A DNA stretch of 64,000 bases from Kribbella italica (GCF_014205135.1 NZ_JACHMY010000001.1:4464001-4528000); one strand, 5' to 3'; positions 34,958 to 43,650 are shown, counted from the stretch's first letter. Numbers and translations are program-made. Notes: generated by a model not told the origin, from the letters alone.

Positions 34958-37045
34958 GTGAGCGGCATGGCGCAACGTCCCGCGCGGGCGGCCGATCGGG
35001 AGGGTTCGGTCGCCCGCGACGGCGTGAACATTCACTACCGGGTGTACGGCGAAGGCGACGGCCCGGCGCTCGTCCTGCTGCCGACCTGGTCGCTCGTGCC
35101 CTCACGGGTCTGGAAGGCGCAGGTCCCGTACCTGGCGCGGCACTTCCGGGTGGTCACCTTCGACGGGCGCGGCTCGGGTTCGTCGGATCGCCCGGCCGGC
35201 GCTTCGGCGTACAGCGATGCCGAGCTGGTCGCGGACACGATCGCGGTGCTCGACGCCGTGGGGGTTCCGGCCTGTGTATTGGTGGGGTTCTCCCGCGGCT
35301 GCCCCTGGGCGCTGGAGGTCGCGCTGCGGCAGCCGTCGCGGGTGCTCGGCGTGGTCTGCATCGGCTCGGCGACCAGGCTGACGCCGATGCTGGAGGAGCG
35401 CACGCGGTGGACGTGGGACGAGCGGCACGACAGCACGGACGGGTGGGCGAAGTACAACCGGCACTACTGGCTCGAGGGCGGGTACGACGACTTCCTGGAG
35501 TTCTTCTTCGACCAGATGTTCCCGGAGCCGCACTCGACCAAGCAGGTCGAGGACGGGATCGGCTGGGGGCACGAGATCACGCCGTCGCTGCTGGTCGACA
35601 CCGAGGCTGGGCGCTCCGGGCATCTCGACCCCGCGCGGTTCGCCGACGTGAGTTGCCCGGTGCTCGTCGTCCACGGATCGGAGGACGGGATCCGGCCGCC
35701 GGCCGAGGGTTCCCGGCTCGCTGAACTGACCGGGGGCTCGTTGGTGACGGTCGTCGGCGGCGGGCACGCGCCGCAGGCTCGGGACCCGGTCGTCGTCAAT
35801 CACCTGCTGAAGGACTTCGCATCCCGGCTGATGCCGCAGCAGCCCGTACGGCGTACGTGGGAACGCGCGGCGTCCCGGCCTCGGCGGGTGCTCTACCTGT
35901 CGTCGCCGATCGGGCTCGGGCACGCGCGCCGGGATCTGGCGATCGCTCGGTCGTTGCGGTCACTCGCTTCTGATGTCGAGATCGAGTGGCTCGCGCAGGA
36001 TCCCGTGACGCGCGTGCTCGCCGACGCGGGCGAGGTCGTGCACCCGGCGTCGGCCTGGCTGCTCAGCGAGTCGGACCACGTGGATTTCGAGGCCGGGTTC
36101 GCCGAGCACGACCTGCACGCGTTCCAGACGCTGCGGCGGATGGACGAGATCCTGGTCGCCAACTTCCTCACCTTCGACGACGTGGTCGAGGACCGCCACT
36201 ACGACCTGGTGATCGGCGACGAGGCCTGGGAGGTCGACTACTTCCTGCACGAGAACCCGGAGCTCAAACGCTTCGCCTACGCCTGGCTCACCGACTTCGT
36301 CGGCTGGCTCCCGATGGACGCCTCGGAGTCGGCCCTGACGACCGATTACAACGCGGAGATGCTCACCCAGCGGGCGCGCTACCGCCGCCTGCGCGATCAT
36401 TCCTTGTTCGTCGGTGATCCCGAAGACATCGTTGGAGAAGGCTTCGGCCCTGGTCTCCCCTTGATCCGCGAGTGGACCGAGCAGCACTACACCTTCACCG
36501 GCTACATCACCGGCTTCGAGCCTCCGCCTCGTCAGCTGTCCGGATCGCCTCGTTGCCTGGTCACGGTCGGCGGCTCCGGCGCCGGCGCCGCTCTCCTCGG
36601 CCGCGTCCTCGACGCCGTACCAGCCATCCAACGCCTTGTCCCCGGCCTGACCTTCGACATCGTCACCGGGCCCCGGATCGATCCCAGTTCCCTACAGGTA
36701 GTCCCCGGCGTCCGCCTCCACGGCTACCTCCCCGACCTCCACCTGCAACTGGGCAAGGCAGACGTGGTGATCACCCAAGGCGGCCTCACCACCTGCATGG
36801 AACTCACCGCCCAACGAGTCCCCTTCGTCTACGTCCCGCTCCAGCACCACTTCGAGCAGAACTTCCACGTCGCCGCCCGCCTCGACCGCTACCGCGCCGG
36901 CCACCAACTCGAGTACGCCGAAGCCGCCGATCCCGACCTCCTCGCCGAAGCCGTCGCCAAAGCCCTCACCGACCCCGTCGACTACCTCCCGGTCAGCACC
37001 GACGGCGCCGACCGGGCAGCCAACCTCCTCGCCGAACTCCTCTAG
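34958..37045 (+). CDS. Alpha/beta-hydrolase fused to a UGT/MurG-type glycosyltransferase
   Basis: A 695-aa two-domain protein. Residues 20-290 are an alpha/beta-hydrolase with nucleophile Ser112 (VGFSRG), Asp243 (SEDG) and His270 (GGGHAP). Residues about 308-695 are a GT-B glycosyltransferase starting RRVLYLSSPIGLGHARRDLA, with a GGSGAGAALL loop and the donor-site block VVITQGGLTTCMELTAQRVP leading to LQHHFEQN. One chain could thus hydrolyse an ester or lactone and add a sugar to the same molecule. It starts at GTG 34958 or ATG 34967. Its stop shares a CTAG with the convergent permease gene. Confidence 0.8.
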   Translation: MSGMAQRPARAADREGSVARDGVNIHYRVYGEGDGPALVLLPTWSLVPSRVWKAQVPYLARHFRVVTFDGRGSGSSDRPAGASAYSDAELVADTIAVLDAVGVPACVLVGFSRGCPWALEVALRQPSRVLGVVCIGSATRLTPMLEERTRWTWDERHDSTDGWAKYNRHYWLEGGYDDFLEFFFDQMFPEPHSTKQVEDGIGWGHEITPSLLVDTEAGRSGHLDPARFADVSCPVLVVHGSEDGIRPPAEGSRLAELTGGSLVTVVGGGHAPQARDPVVVNHLLKDFASRLMPQQPVRRTWERAASRPRRVLYLSSPIGLGHARRDLAIARSLRSLASDVEIEWLAQDPVTRVLADAGEVVHPASAWLLSESDHVDFEAGFAEHDLHAFQTLRRMDEILVANFLTFDDVVEDRHYDLVIGDEAWEVDYFLHENPELKRFAYAWLTDFVGWLPMDASESALTTDYNAEMLTQRARYRRLRDHSLFVGDPEDIVGEGFGPGLPLIREWTEQHYTFTGYITGFEPPPRQLSGSPRCLVTVGGSGAGAALLGRVLDAVPAIQRLVPGLTFDIVTGPRIDPSSLQVVPGVRLHGYLPDLHLQLGKADVVITQGGLTTCMELTAQRVPFVYVPLQHHFEQNFHVAARLDRYRAGHQLEYAEAADPDLLAEAVAKALTDPVDYLPVSTDGADRAANLLAELL

Positions 37046-37836
37046 CCCGCGGCTCGCCCACGCAGCCGATCCAGCCCGACCACCAGAACGACGGTCACCG
37101 CCAGCAGCACCAGCGACTCCGCCGCGGCGGTGAACGTCTGCCCCCGATCCGTCAACGCGAACACGCCCACCGGCAACGTCCGCCACGACGCCGGGTAGAC
37201 CATGATCGTCGCCCCGACCTCACCCATCGACAACGCGATCGACAGCCCCGCCGACGACACGATCGCCGGCCGCAGCATCGGCAGCCGGACCTTCCACAGC
37301 ACGCGCGCCGACGACGCCCCCAGGGACGCGGCGACGTCGGCGTACACGTCGTCCGTCCGCTGCAACGCCGCCGTCACGGTCCCGTACGTGAAGGCGACCA
37401 TCAGCACGAGATGCGCGATGACCACGATCCACTTCGTCCCGTTGAGCAGCAGCGGCGGCCGCGAGAACGCGACGAGCAGGCTCAGTCCGACAACCACCGA
37501 CGGTACGGCGATCGGCAGGTGGTGCAACGCATCGGTCAGCCGCGCGAGCCCCGGCGTCGCGGCCCGGCTCGCGAGCGCTGCCCACGTCCCGAACCCGACC
37601 GCCAGCAACCCGCCGAGGAACGCCGTCTGCAGACTCACGGCGATCGAGGCCAACTCGTCGCCGGACAAGGCCTCTTTGACATGGGCGACGGTCGGATCGG
37701 ACGGCAGGACGCCGTTCCAGCTCCCGGCGAACGCCGCGGCCGCGACCACGACGAACGGCGCCAGCACGAGTACGCCGAAGACCAGCAGGAAGATGCCCTG
37801 GACAACCAGCTTCGGACCCCTAGACCAGACGAGCAC
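37042..37836 (-). CDS. phnV: Phosphonate ABC transporter permease, PhnV-like
   Basis: A 264-aa permease with six helices (first IFLLVFGVLVLAPFVVVAAA) and the EAA-type coupling region DVYADVAASLGASSARVLWK. It is the last gene of the phosphonate operon and overlaps the other permease by 17 nt. Its assignment to 2-aminoethylphosphonate uptake comes from the enzymes in the same operon and the binding protein; by sequence alone it is an iron/spermidine-type permease. Confidence 0.78.
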   Translation of the reverse strand: MLVWSRGPKLVVQGIFLLVFGVLVLAPFVVVAAAAFAGSWNGVLPSDPTVAHVKEALSGDELASIAVSLQTAFLGGLLAVGFGTWAALASRAATPGLARLTDALHHLPIAVPSVVVGLSLLVAFSRPPLLLNGTKWIVVIAHLVLMVAFTYGTVTAALQRTDDVYADVAASLGASSARVLWKVRLPMLRPAIVSSAGLSIALSMGEVGATIMVYPASWRTLPVGVFALTDRGQTFTAAAESLVLLAVTVVLVVGLDRLRGRAAG

Positions 37837-38635
37837 GACGACCTCCCAGCGTTCCGCGCAGTACGGCGTACAGGCCGATCGACAAGGCGATCTGGACGAC
37901 CGCGATCACGCACGCGGCCGGGTAGTCGAACATCACGATCCCCTTGGTGTGCACGAGCAGCGGCAACGTGGTCGTGTCGCGCGCCCCGAGGAACAGCACG
38001 ATCCCGAACTCGTTCAGCGTCAGCAGCAACGTCAGTCCGCCACCGGCCGCGAGCGCCGGCCGGACCTCGGGCAGGATCACCTGGCGCAGCACGCGCCACG
38101 GACCGCCGCCGAGACTCGCCGCGACGTCGAGCTGGACGCGCGGGATCTGGCTCATCGCCCCGAGCAACGGGCGCATCACGAACGGGGTGTAGAAGGTGAT
38201 CTCGGCCAGGACCACCGCCCACGGCGTCGTGAGAAACCCACCCGTGACCGCGCCGAGTACGCCGGCCGAACCGTAGAGGAATGTGAACGACAAGGCCACC
38301 AGGAACGACGGCAACGCCAGCATCGCGTCGACCAGTCCGGACACGATCCGCGCGCCCGGGAACGGCACGAAGCTGATCACCACCGCCAGGAACGTCCCGA
38401 CCAGCAGGCACCCGGCCGTCGAGCAGACCGCGATCTGGACGGTTCGCAGCAACGCCTGCCGGAACTCGCTCGACCCGATCACCTCACTCCACGACCCGCG
38501 CGACTCGGCCGCCACCAGGATCAACGGGTAGACCACCAGGATCGCGATCAGCAGCAACGGCGGGATCAGCCAGAGCGACCAGGTACGGCGTACCGCTACC
38601 TGTTTGTTGCTCAGCGCAACCGCGACGGCGGTCAT
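37820..38635 (-). CDS. phnU: Phosphonate ABC transporter permease, PhnU-like
   Basis: A 271-aa permease with six helices (LWLIPPLLLIAILVVYPLIL first) and the loop IPRVQLDVAASLGGGPWRVL. It pairs with the 37042-37836 permease to form the channel. The ATG at 38635 overlaps the ATPase stop in ATGA, which fixes the start. Confidence 0.78.
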   Translation of the reverse strand: MTAVAVALSNKQVAVRRTWSLWLIPPLLLIAILVVYPLILVAAESRGSWSEVIGSSEFRQALLRTVQIAVCSTAGCLLVGTFLAVVISFVPFPGARIVSGLVDAMLALPSFLVALSFTFLYGSAGVLGAVTGGFLTTPWAVVLAEITFYTPFVMRPLLGAMSQIPRVQLDVAASLGGGPWRVLRQVILPEVRPALAAGGGLTLLLTLNEFGIVLFLGARDTTTLPLLVHTKGIVMFDYPAACVIAVVQIALSIGLYAVLRGTLGGRRARLV

Positions 38636-39657
38636 CGCGACTCCACCAAGCTGCACGCCTCGCTCGGCAACCGCATCGACACCACCGACCCGACCGCGGG
38701 AAGGTCCCGATCAGCCGGTACGTCGATGTGCACCGGGTGATCGGCCAGCCCGTCGATCACACAGGTCAGCCGGTACGAAGCACCACGCCACTGCGCACCG
38801 ACCAGCCGCGCCGGCACCCCGCCGGCCTCGAGCCGGATCGCGTGCGGCCGTACACACAGCAGATCGCCACTCGCCGGCTTCACGCCCGGCACCCGATGAC
38901 CCGCGACCGTCACCTCGTCGTCCTTCACCTCGACCGGCAGCAGGTTCGCGCCGCCCAGGAACGACGCGGTGAACGCCGACGGCGGCGCCTGGTAGAGCTC
39001 GGCCGCCGGCGCGATGTCGACAAGTCGAGCATCCCGCATCACCGCGATCCGGTCCGCGAGCGCGAGCGCCTCGGCCTGGTCGTGCGTGACGTAGACGATC
39101 GCGACGTCCGGTACCTCACGCCGGAGCTTCTGCAGCTCGTCCAGCATGTCGGCCCGCAACTGCGCGTCGAGCGCCGCCAGCGGTTCGTCGAGCAGCAGCA
39201 CCGGCGGCCGGATCGCGAGCGCCCGCGCGATCGCGACTCGCTGCTGCTGCCCACCGGACAGCTCGCGTGGGAATCGCCTGGCATACGCCTCCATGCCCAC
39301 CATCGCGAGCATCTCGGCAACCCGCTGCTGCACCTCACGCTTCGGCCGACGCGCCGCCCGCAGCCCGAAGGCCACGTTGTCGGCGACCCTCAGGTGCGGG
39401 AACAGCGCGTACTGCTGAACGACGACGCCGATCCCGCGCTGGGCCGGCGGTACGTCGGTGACGTCGACCCCGCCGATCCGGATCCGCCCGCGGCTCGGCC
39501 GAACGAACCCGGCGACCGCCTTGAGCGCCGTCGACTTGCCCGACCCGGAAGGGCCGAGCAGGGCGACGGTCTCCCCGGCGGCCACTGTCAGGTTCAGCCC
39601 TTCCAGCGCACACGTCCGGCCGAAGTGCACCGTGACGTCGTCCAGCTGGACGGTCAT
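38632..39657 (-). CDS. phnT: Phosphonate ABC transporter ATP-binding protein, PhnT-like
   Basis: A 341-aa ABC ATPase: Walker A LLGPSGSGKSTALKAVAGFV, Q-loop VVVQQYALFPHL, signature LSGGQQQRVAIARALA, Walker B VLLLDEPLAALDAQ. A C-terminal TOBE-like regulatory domain follows (about 240-341). It powers the importer. The ATG at 39657 overlaps the binding-protein stop. Confidence 0.83.
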   Translation of the reverse strand: MTVQLDDVTVHFGRTCALEGLNLTVAAGETVALLGPSGSGKSTALKAVAGFVRPSRGRIRIGGVDVTDVPPAQRGIGVVVQQYALFPHLRVADNVAFGLRAARRPKREVQQRVAEMLAMVGMEAYARRFPRELSGGQQQRVAIARALAIRPPVLLLDEPLAALDAQLRADMLDELQKLRREVPDVAIVYVTHDQAEALALADRIAVMRDARLVDIAPAAELYQAPPSAFTASFLGGANLLPVEVKDDEVTVAGHRVPGVKPASGDLLCVRPHAIRLEAGGVPARLVGAQWRGASYRLTCVIDGLADHPVHIDVPADRDLPAVGSVVSMRLPSEACSLVESR

Positions 39658-40676
39658 CCCTGCACGGCCTTCGTGTACGCCGCAACGTCCGCGTCGAGGT
39701 CGGCGAGCACCGCGCTCCAGTCCGGCTGCCAGATCTCGACCCCGTCGACAGCCTTCTCGACCGCCTGGTAGTTCGCGTCGGCCGGCTTCACGTCGGAGCG
39801 CGCCGGGATGCCGAACGCGTCGCCGGAGACGGTCTGCTGCGCGTCGGCGGAGAGCAGGTAGTCCATCAGCTGCTTGCCGCCGTCGGCGTTCGGGGCGTTG
39901 GCCCCGAGGCCCATCACGTACGGCAGCGAGACCGTGGTGCGCTTGCCGTCCTTGGTCGCCGGGAAGAACAGGCCGAACGCGGACTTGTCGTTCGCGATCG
40001 AGGCCAGGTTCATCTGGACGTCGCCGTTCGCGACCCAGATCTCGCCCTTGCTCACCTTCGGCTGCAGCTTGCCGGTCGACGCCGACGGACCGACGTTGTT
40101 CGCCTCGAGCTTGCCGAGGTAGTCGAGCGCGCCCTGCTTGCCGAGCAGATGCTGCAGCAGCAGAAGCACCGCCGTACCGTCGCCGGCCTGACCGGGCGTC
40201 GAGTACTGCACCTTGCCCTTGAACCGCGGGTCCAGCAGGTCGTCGAACGTCTTCGGGCCGCCGGCCTTCTGGTTCGCGATGAAGTTCAGGTAGTTGTCGA
40301 CCACCGTCACGTAGTTGTCGGCCTTGAGACCCTTCACCTGGTCCGAGCCCGGTACGGCGTACGGCTGCAGCAGGCCGTCGGCCGCCGCCTTCTGGATGAA
40401 CGGCGGCAGCGTCACGACGACGTCGGCCTGCGGGTTGGACTTCTCCTTCTGCAGCCGGGAGACCACCTCGCCCGATCCGGCCTCGACGACCTGGACCTTG
40501 GTCCCGGTCTTCTCGGTGAACGCGGCGAACCGGGTCTGGTACCACTCGGCCAGCCCGTCGGCGGTGTAGACGGTCACGGTCTTGGCATCGCCGGTGGACG
40601 CGGCCCCGGTCCCGCCACAGGCGGCGAGCACGGTCAGCAGCAGGGCGGCGGCGAGCAGGGGTTTGAGTGCCTTCAC
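39654..40676 (-). CDS. phnS: 2-Aminoethylphosphonate-type ABC binding lipoprotein, PhnS-like
   Basis: A 340-aa lipoprotein (LLAAALLLTVLAAC, lipid Cys20) of the iron/AEP-type solute-binding family: VTVYTADGLAEWYQTRFAAF, then STPGQAGDGTAVLLLLQHLL and YVMGLGANAPNADGGKQLMD, features seen in TIGR03227-type PhnS. It should bind an aminophosphonate outside the cell. It starts at GTG 40676, overlapping the hydrolase stop (GTGA). Confidence 0.8.
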   Translation of the reverse strand: MKALKPLLAAALLLTVLAACGGTGAASTGDAKTVTVYTADGLAEWYQTRFAAFTEKTGTKVQVVEAGSGEVVSRLQKEKSNPQADVVVTLPPFIQKAAADGLLQPYAVPGSDQVKGLKADNYVTVVDNYLNFIANQKAGGPKTFDDLLDPRFKGKVQYSTPGQAGDGTAVLLLLQHLLGKQGALDYLGKLEANNVGPSASTGKLQPKVSKGEIWVANGDVQMNLASIANDKSAFGLFFPATKDGKRTTVSLPYVMGLGANAPNADGGKQLMDYLLSADAQQTVSGDAFGIPARSDVKPADANYQAVEKAVDGVEIWQPDWSAVLADLDADVAAYTKAVQG

Positions 40677-41374
40677 TTCTCCAGCTTTCGGTCGCGGAGC
40701 AGCCCGGGCAGGTCCCGGACCGACTCAATCACGTGGGTGGCCCCCGCGGCCGCGAGCTGCGACCGGTCGTGGGCGCCGGTGAGGACCCCGGCCACGACGC
40801 CGGCACCGGCGCGTGTTCCCGAGGTCATGTCGTACGCCGTGTCGCCGGCCACCGCGACGTTCGCGGTGGCGTCGGCGCGGAGGTGGAGCAGGGCCTTGAG
40901 GACCATGTCCGGGTACGGCCGGCCGCGGCCTGCCTGCGCCGGGCAGAGGGTGAGGTCGGCGAGCGTGCCCCAGCCGAGTGCGGCGAGGATGCGCTGCTGC
41001 GTCGTCGCGGCGAAACCGGTCGTGAGGCAGACCTTGAGGCCGTCGTCCTTGAGTTCCTGGATGGCTTGGTGCGCGCCGTCGATCGGGCGGCAGTGACCGT
41101 CGTCGACGAGCTGGCCGTACGCCGTCTCGAAGGCCTGGTTCGCCTGCTGGGCCTTGGTTTCGTCGTGGTCGAGCAGGTGCCGGAAGACGGTGATCTTGGA
41201 CTCGCCCATGGTGGCGCGGACGTGCGCCAGCATGGCGTCGTACCGGGGGTTGCCGGGTTCGATGCCTTGGGCACCGATCGCGGTGGTGAAGGCCTGTTCG
41301 ACCAGGCCGTCGTCGGCGACCGTCGTACCGGCCATGTCGAGGACCACGAGCTGGATCCGCGCCTGTTCCGTCAT
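40673..41374 (-). CDS. Phosphonatase-like HAD hydrolase (PhnX-like, TIGR03351 type)
   Basis: A 233-aa HAD-superfamily protein with nucleophile Asp13 in LVVLDMAGTTV, motif III region GRPYPDMV and motif IV GDTAYDMTSG. The cap domain has MGESK with Lys60; in phosphonoacetaldehyde hydrolase the Schiff-base lysine lies in a comparable MGxxK context, so carbon-phosphorus cleavage of an aldehyde phosphonate is plausible (inference). The gene lies between an FAD amine oxidoreductase and a phosphonate importer with ATGA/GTGA overlaps on both sides, the known neighbourhood of this subgroup. Confidence 0.82.
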   Translation of the reverse strand: MTEQARIQLVVLDMAGTTVADDGLVEQAFTTAIGAQGIEPGNPRYDAMLAHVRATMGESKITVFRHLLDHDETKAQQANQAFETAYGQLVDDGHCRPIDGAHQAIQELKDDGLKVCLTTGFAATTQQRILAALGWGTLADLTLCPAQAGRGRPYPDMVLKALLHLRADATANVAVAGDTAYDMTSGTRAGAGVVAGVLTGAHDRSQLAAAGATHVIESVRDLPGLLRDRKLEK

Positions 41375-42504
41375 CGGTTCACCGCCGCGAAGCTTGCCTC
41401 GGCGATCGCCGGGGCCATCGTCATGCCGCGGCCGCCGGGGCCGGTGACCAGGTGCACGCCGTCGGCAACCGTCCGCCGTACGACGACCTCGCCGGGAGTG
41501 GTCGCCTGGGAGTAGACCCCGGCCCAGCGCCTGACGACCTTGGGGATCTCTCGGCCGAGGATCTGTTCGGCAGCGGTCTTGAGGTAGTCGTACGGATCTT
41601 CCTGGACGTCGAACCCGAAGGGCTCGGCGTACTCGTGGGTGTCCCCGATGGTCAGGCCGCCGTGGGTCCGCTGGACCATCAGCAGCTGCATCTTGTGGTC
41701 GTCGGCAACTGTTGCCTGCGGCACCTGGTTGAGCGCATCGAGCGCCGGGCCCTGGTACGCCGGGTAGTAACGGAAGCTGTCCGCGTCGGCGATCGCTGTG
41801 GTCAGCTGTTCGTCGAGGGGCGCGGTCTGCATCATCTGCAGGCGGACCCGGCGTACGGGGAGGTCGTCGGTGAGCTCACGGATCAGCCCGCTGTGCCAGG
41901 CGCCGGTGCAGAGCCAGACCTCATCGGCCGCGTGGACCACGCCGTCGTCGGTCCGCACCTGCCGATCCCTCACGTCCCGGACCTCACGCCCCGGCACGAA
42001 CAAGTACCGACCAGAACTCTCCAGCTGCTTGCGCACTGCAGCCAGCACCTCACGAGGCTCAACTACGCCATCCCGCGGGCACCAGAGCGCTCCGAGCATC
42101 TCTCCCCTCAGCGCCGGGTTGAGCTTCCGCGCCTGCTCGGCGTCCAGAAACTCGAACCCCCGGCCGGCACCTCCCACGCTCTGCTCGCCGGCGTCCCGCT
42201 CGGCGGCTTCCTTCGCGACCGCCAGCTCCTCCTCGGTCCGGCACACCGTCAGCGACCCGGCCGGACGGAAGTCCAGCCCGGCGACCTTCTCGCTCGCCTG
42301 CTCCCACAGCTCGCGGGCCCGGACCGCCGTCTCCAGCTCAGGACCGTCAGCGCGACCGCTCACCCAGACGAGGCCGAAGTTCCGCACGGTCGCCCCGCGC
42401 GGTCCCGCCTCCCGCTCGAGGTGCACGACCTCGTCACCCCGCCGTACCGCCTCCCAGGCGTGGAACGTGCCCAGGACTCCGCCACCTACAACAACCACCC
42501 GCAC
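41371..42504 (-). CDS. FAD-dependent aminophosphonate oxidoreductase (TIGR03364 type)
   Basis: A 377-aa DAO-superfamily flavoenzyme. VVVVGGGVLGTFHAWEAVRR gives the GxGxxG FAD site, ATVRNFGLVWVS is typical of the phosphonate-linked subgroup, and GPGGRGMTMAPAIAE closes the FAD fold. Members are proposed to deaminate an aminophosphonate oxidatively and feed an aldehyde to the adjacent PhnX-like enzyme. It starts at GTG 42504 with GAGGAGG 6 nt upstream. It is the first gene of a fully overlapping six-gene operon. No PhnW transaminase gene is present, which this enzyme would replace. Confidence 0.82.
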   Translation of the reverse strand: MRVVVVGGGVLGTFHAWEAVRRGDEVVHLEREAGPRGATVRNFGLVWVSGRADGPELETAVRARELWEQASEKVAGLDFRPAGSLTVCRTEEELAVAKEAAERDAGEQSVGGAGRGFEFLDAEQARKLNPALRGEMLGALWCPRDGVVEPREVLAAVRKQLESSGRYLFVPGREVRDVRDRQVRTDDGVVHAADEVWLCTGAWHSGLIRELTDDLPVRRVRLQMMQTAPLDEQLTTAIADADSFRYYPAYQGPALDALNQVPQATVADDHKMQLLMVQRTHGGLTIGDTHEYAEPFGFDVQEDPYDYLKTAAEQILGREIPKVVRRWAGVYSQATTPGEVVVRRTVADGVHLVTGPGGRGMTMAPAIAEASFAAVNR

Positions 42505-42534
42505 AACTGCCTCCTCGTGTCCGTCGCGACCAAG

Positions 42535-42550
42535 ATTGGTCCGGACCAAT
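42535..42550 (-). promoter_or_regulatory. GntR-type operator of the phosphonate operon
   Basis: A perfect 16-bp palindrome, ATTGGTCCGGACCAAT, about 30 nt before the first gene and downstream of the gntR gene. The TGGTC-GACCA form matches sites used by HutC-type GntR regulators such as DasR (TGGTCTAGACCA). It is the only copy noticed near this locus. Confidence 0.68.
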
Positions 42551-42631
42551 TAAAGAGGCTGAGCGATCAGCTGTCAGCAGGGTGAAGCGAAAGCGAACAA
42601 TTGGGGATCAGGGCCGCAGCGCGGCCGGTGC

Positions 42632-43333
42632 TCAGGGCCGCAGCGTCGCGCGGAAGGCGACCCGATCCCCTCGATACAAGGACCGGACCACCTCGATCGG
42701 CCGACCGTCGACGTCGCGGCTCCGGCGGTGCAGCAAGAACATCGGCATCGACTGCGTCGCCTGCAGCAGCTCAGCCTCCCGCGGCGAAGCGATCACCGTC
42801 TCGACCACTTCCTCGCCCTCCCCGAAGCGCACGCCGAGCTCATCGGTCAGGCACCGGTACAGCGAGCCCGTCGGCCGCAGTACAGCCCGCAAGGTCGGAA
42901 ACCGCTCGACCGCCAGGTACGTGATCTCCAGCCCGATCGGCTGCCCATCGGCGAAGAGCACCCGCTCCAACCGATGCACCGGCGCGCCGACCGCCACTCC
43001 GAGCCCGTCCGCCAGCTCCGCGTCGGCGTCGACCTCCTCGAACGCCACCACCTCCCGCGCCGGCTCATGCCCCTGAGCCCGCAGCGCCTCGGTGTAGCTC
43101 ACCAGCGCCAACGGCTGAATCAGCTTCGGAGTGGCAACGAACGTCCCCTGCCCCTGCCGCGCCCGCAGCCGCCCGTCGGCGACCAGCTCACGAATCGCCT
43201 GCCGCATCGTCCACCGCGACACCCCGAACTCCGCCGCCAACGTCCGCTCGGGCGGCAGCGCCGCGCCCTCCCCCAACCGCTCCAACAGATCGACCAGCCG
43301 GGTCTTCACGGCAAAATGCAGCGGCACGTCCAC
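42632..43333 (-). CDS. GntR/HutC-family regulator of the phosphonate operon
   Basis: A 233-aa regulator. The N-terminal winged helix is AALPPERTLAAEFGVSRWTM, RQAIRELVADGRLRARQGQG. The C-terminal UTRA ligand domain is ALRAQGHEPAREVVAFEEVD through FLLHRRSRDVDGRPIEVVRS. It lies directly upstream of, and in line with, the phosphonate operon and faces the palindrome at 42535. It probably represses until an aminophosphonate or metabolite binds. The GTG at 43333 is the chosen start; a TTG at 43387 would add 18 residues. Confidence 0.83.
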   Translation of the reverse strand: MDVPLHFAVKTRLVDLLERLGEGAALPPERTLAAEFGVSRWTMRQAIRELVADGRLRARQGQGTFVATPKLIQPLALVSYTEALRAQGHEPAREVVAFEEVDADAELADGLGVAVGAPVHRLERVLFADGQPIGLEITYLAVERFPTLRAVLRPTGSLYRCLTDELGVRFGEGEEVVETVIASPREAELLQATQSMPMFLLHRRSRDVDGRPIEVVRSLYRGDRVAFRATLRP

Positions 43334-43393
43334 GCGGCCGACTCTAGACGGTCGAAACCGCGCTTCCTTCGCCGTACCGCCTGACAAAAGCTA

Positions 43394-43419
43394 GAGCCCC
43401 GGGCGGCAACCCGGGGCTC
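43394..43419 (-). terminator. Hairpin terminator after the DUF5302 gene
   Basis: GAGCCCCGGG-CGGCAA-CCCGGGGCTC, a perfect 10-bp stem. On the minus strand it is followed by CTAGCTTTTG, a short T-run, so it ends transcription leaving the DUF5302 gene before gntR. Confidence 0.68.
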
Positions 43420-43470
43420 GGAACGGATGGATGGGCGGCTGTGTCAGCTACCGGACGTGCGCCTGCTGGA

Positions 43471-43650
43471 TCAGCTACCGGACTTCCGCCGGAATTGACG
43501 CTTCTGCTTGTCGTTGTGCGCCTCGCCGACACCCTCGTGCCGCGGCCCACTCCCCGGATGCGACTCGTGCTGCGCGTTCTTCTTCGCGAGCGCCTCACGG
43601 AACTTCGCCTGCAGATCGTCCTTCGCCGGCTTGCTGGACTTGTCGCTCAT
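43471..43650 (-). CDS. DUF5302 small protein
   Basis: A 59-aa basic, disordered-looking protein beginning MSDKSSKPAKDDLQAKFREA, with a KKNAQHESHPGSG middle and ending FRRKSGS. This is the pattern of the actinobacterial DUF5302 family. The role is unknown. A GGAGACGGT sequence just upstream of the ATG gives a ribosome-binding site. A 13-bp repeat, TCAGCTACCGGAC, occurs at its 3' end (43471) and again at 43444. Confidence 0.75.
   Translation of the reverse strand: MSDKSSKPAKDDLQAKFREALAKKNAQHESHPGSGPRHEGVGEAHNDKQKRQFRRKSGS

Noticed and set aside
43444..43483. Possible CRISPR-like or mobile repeat TCAGCTACCGGAC
   Set aside because: Only two copies 27 bp apart, one inside the DUF5302 stop region; too few for an array and probably a local duplication.
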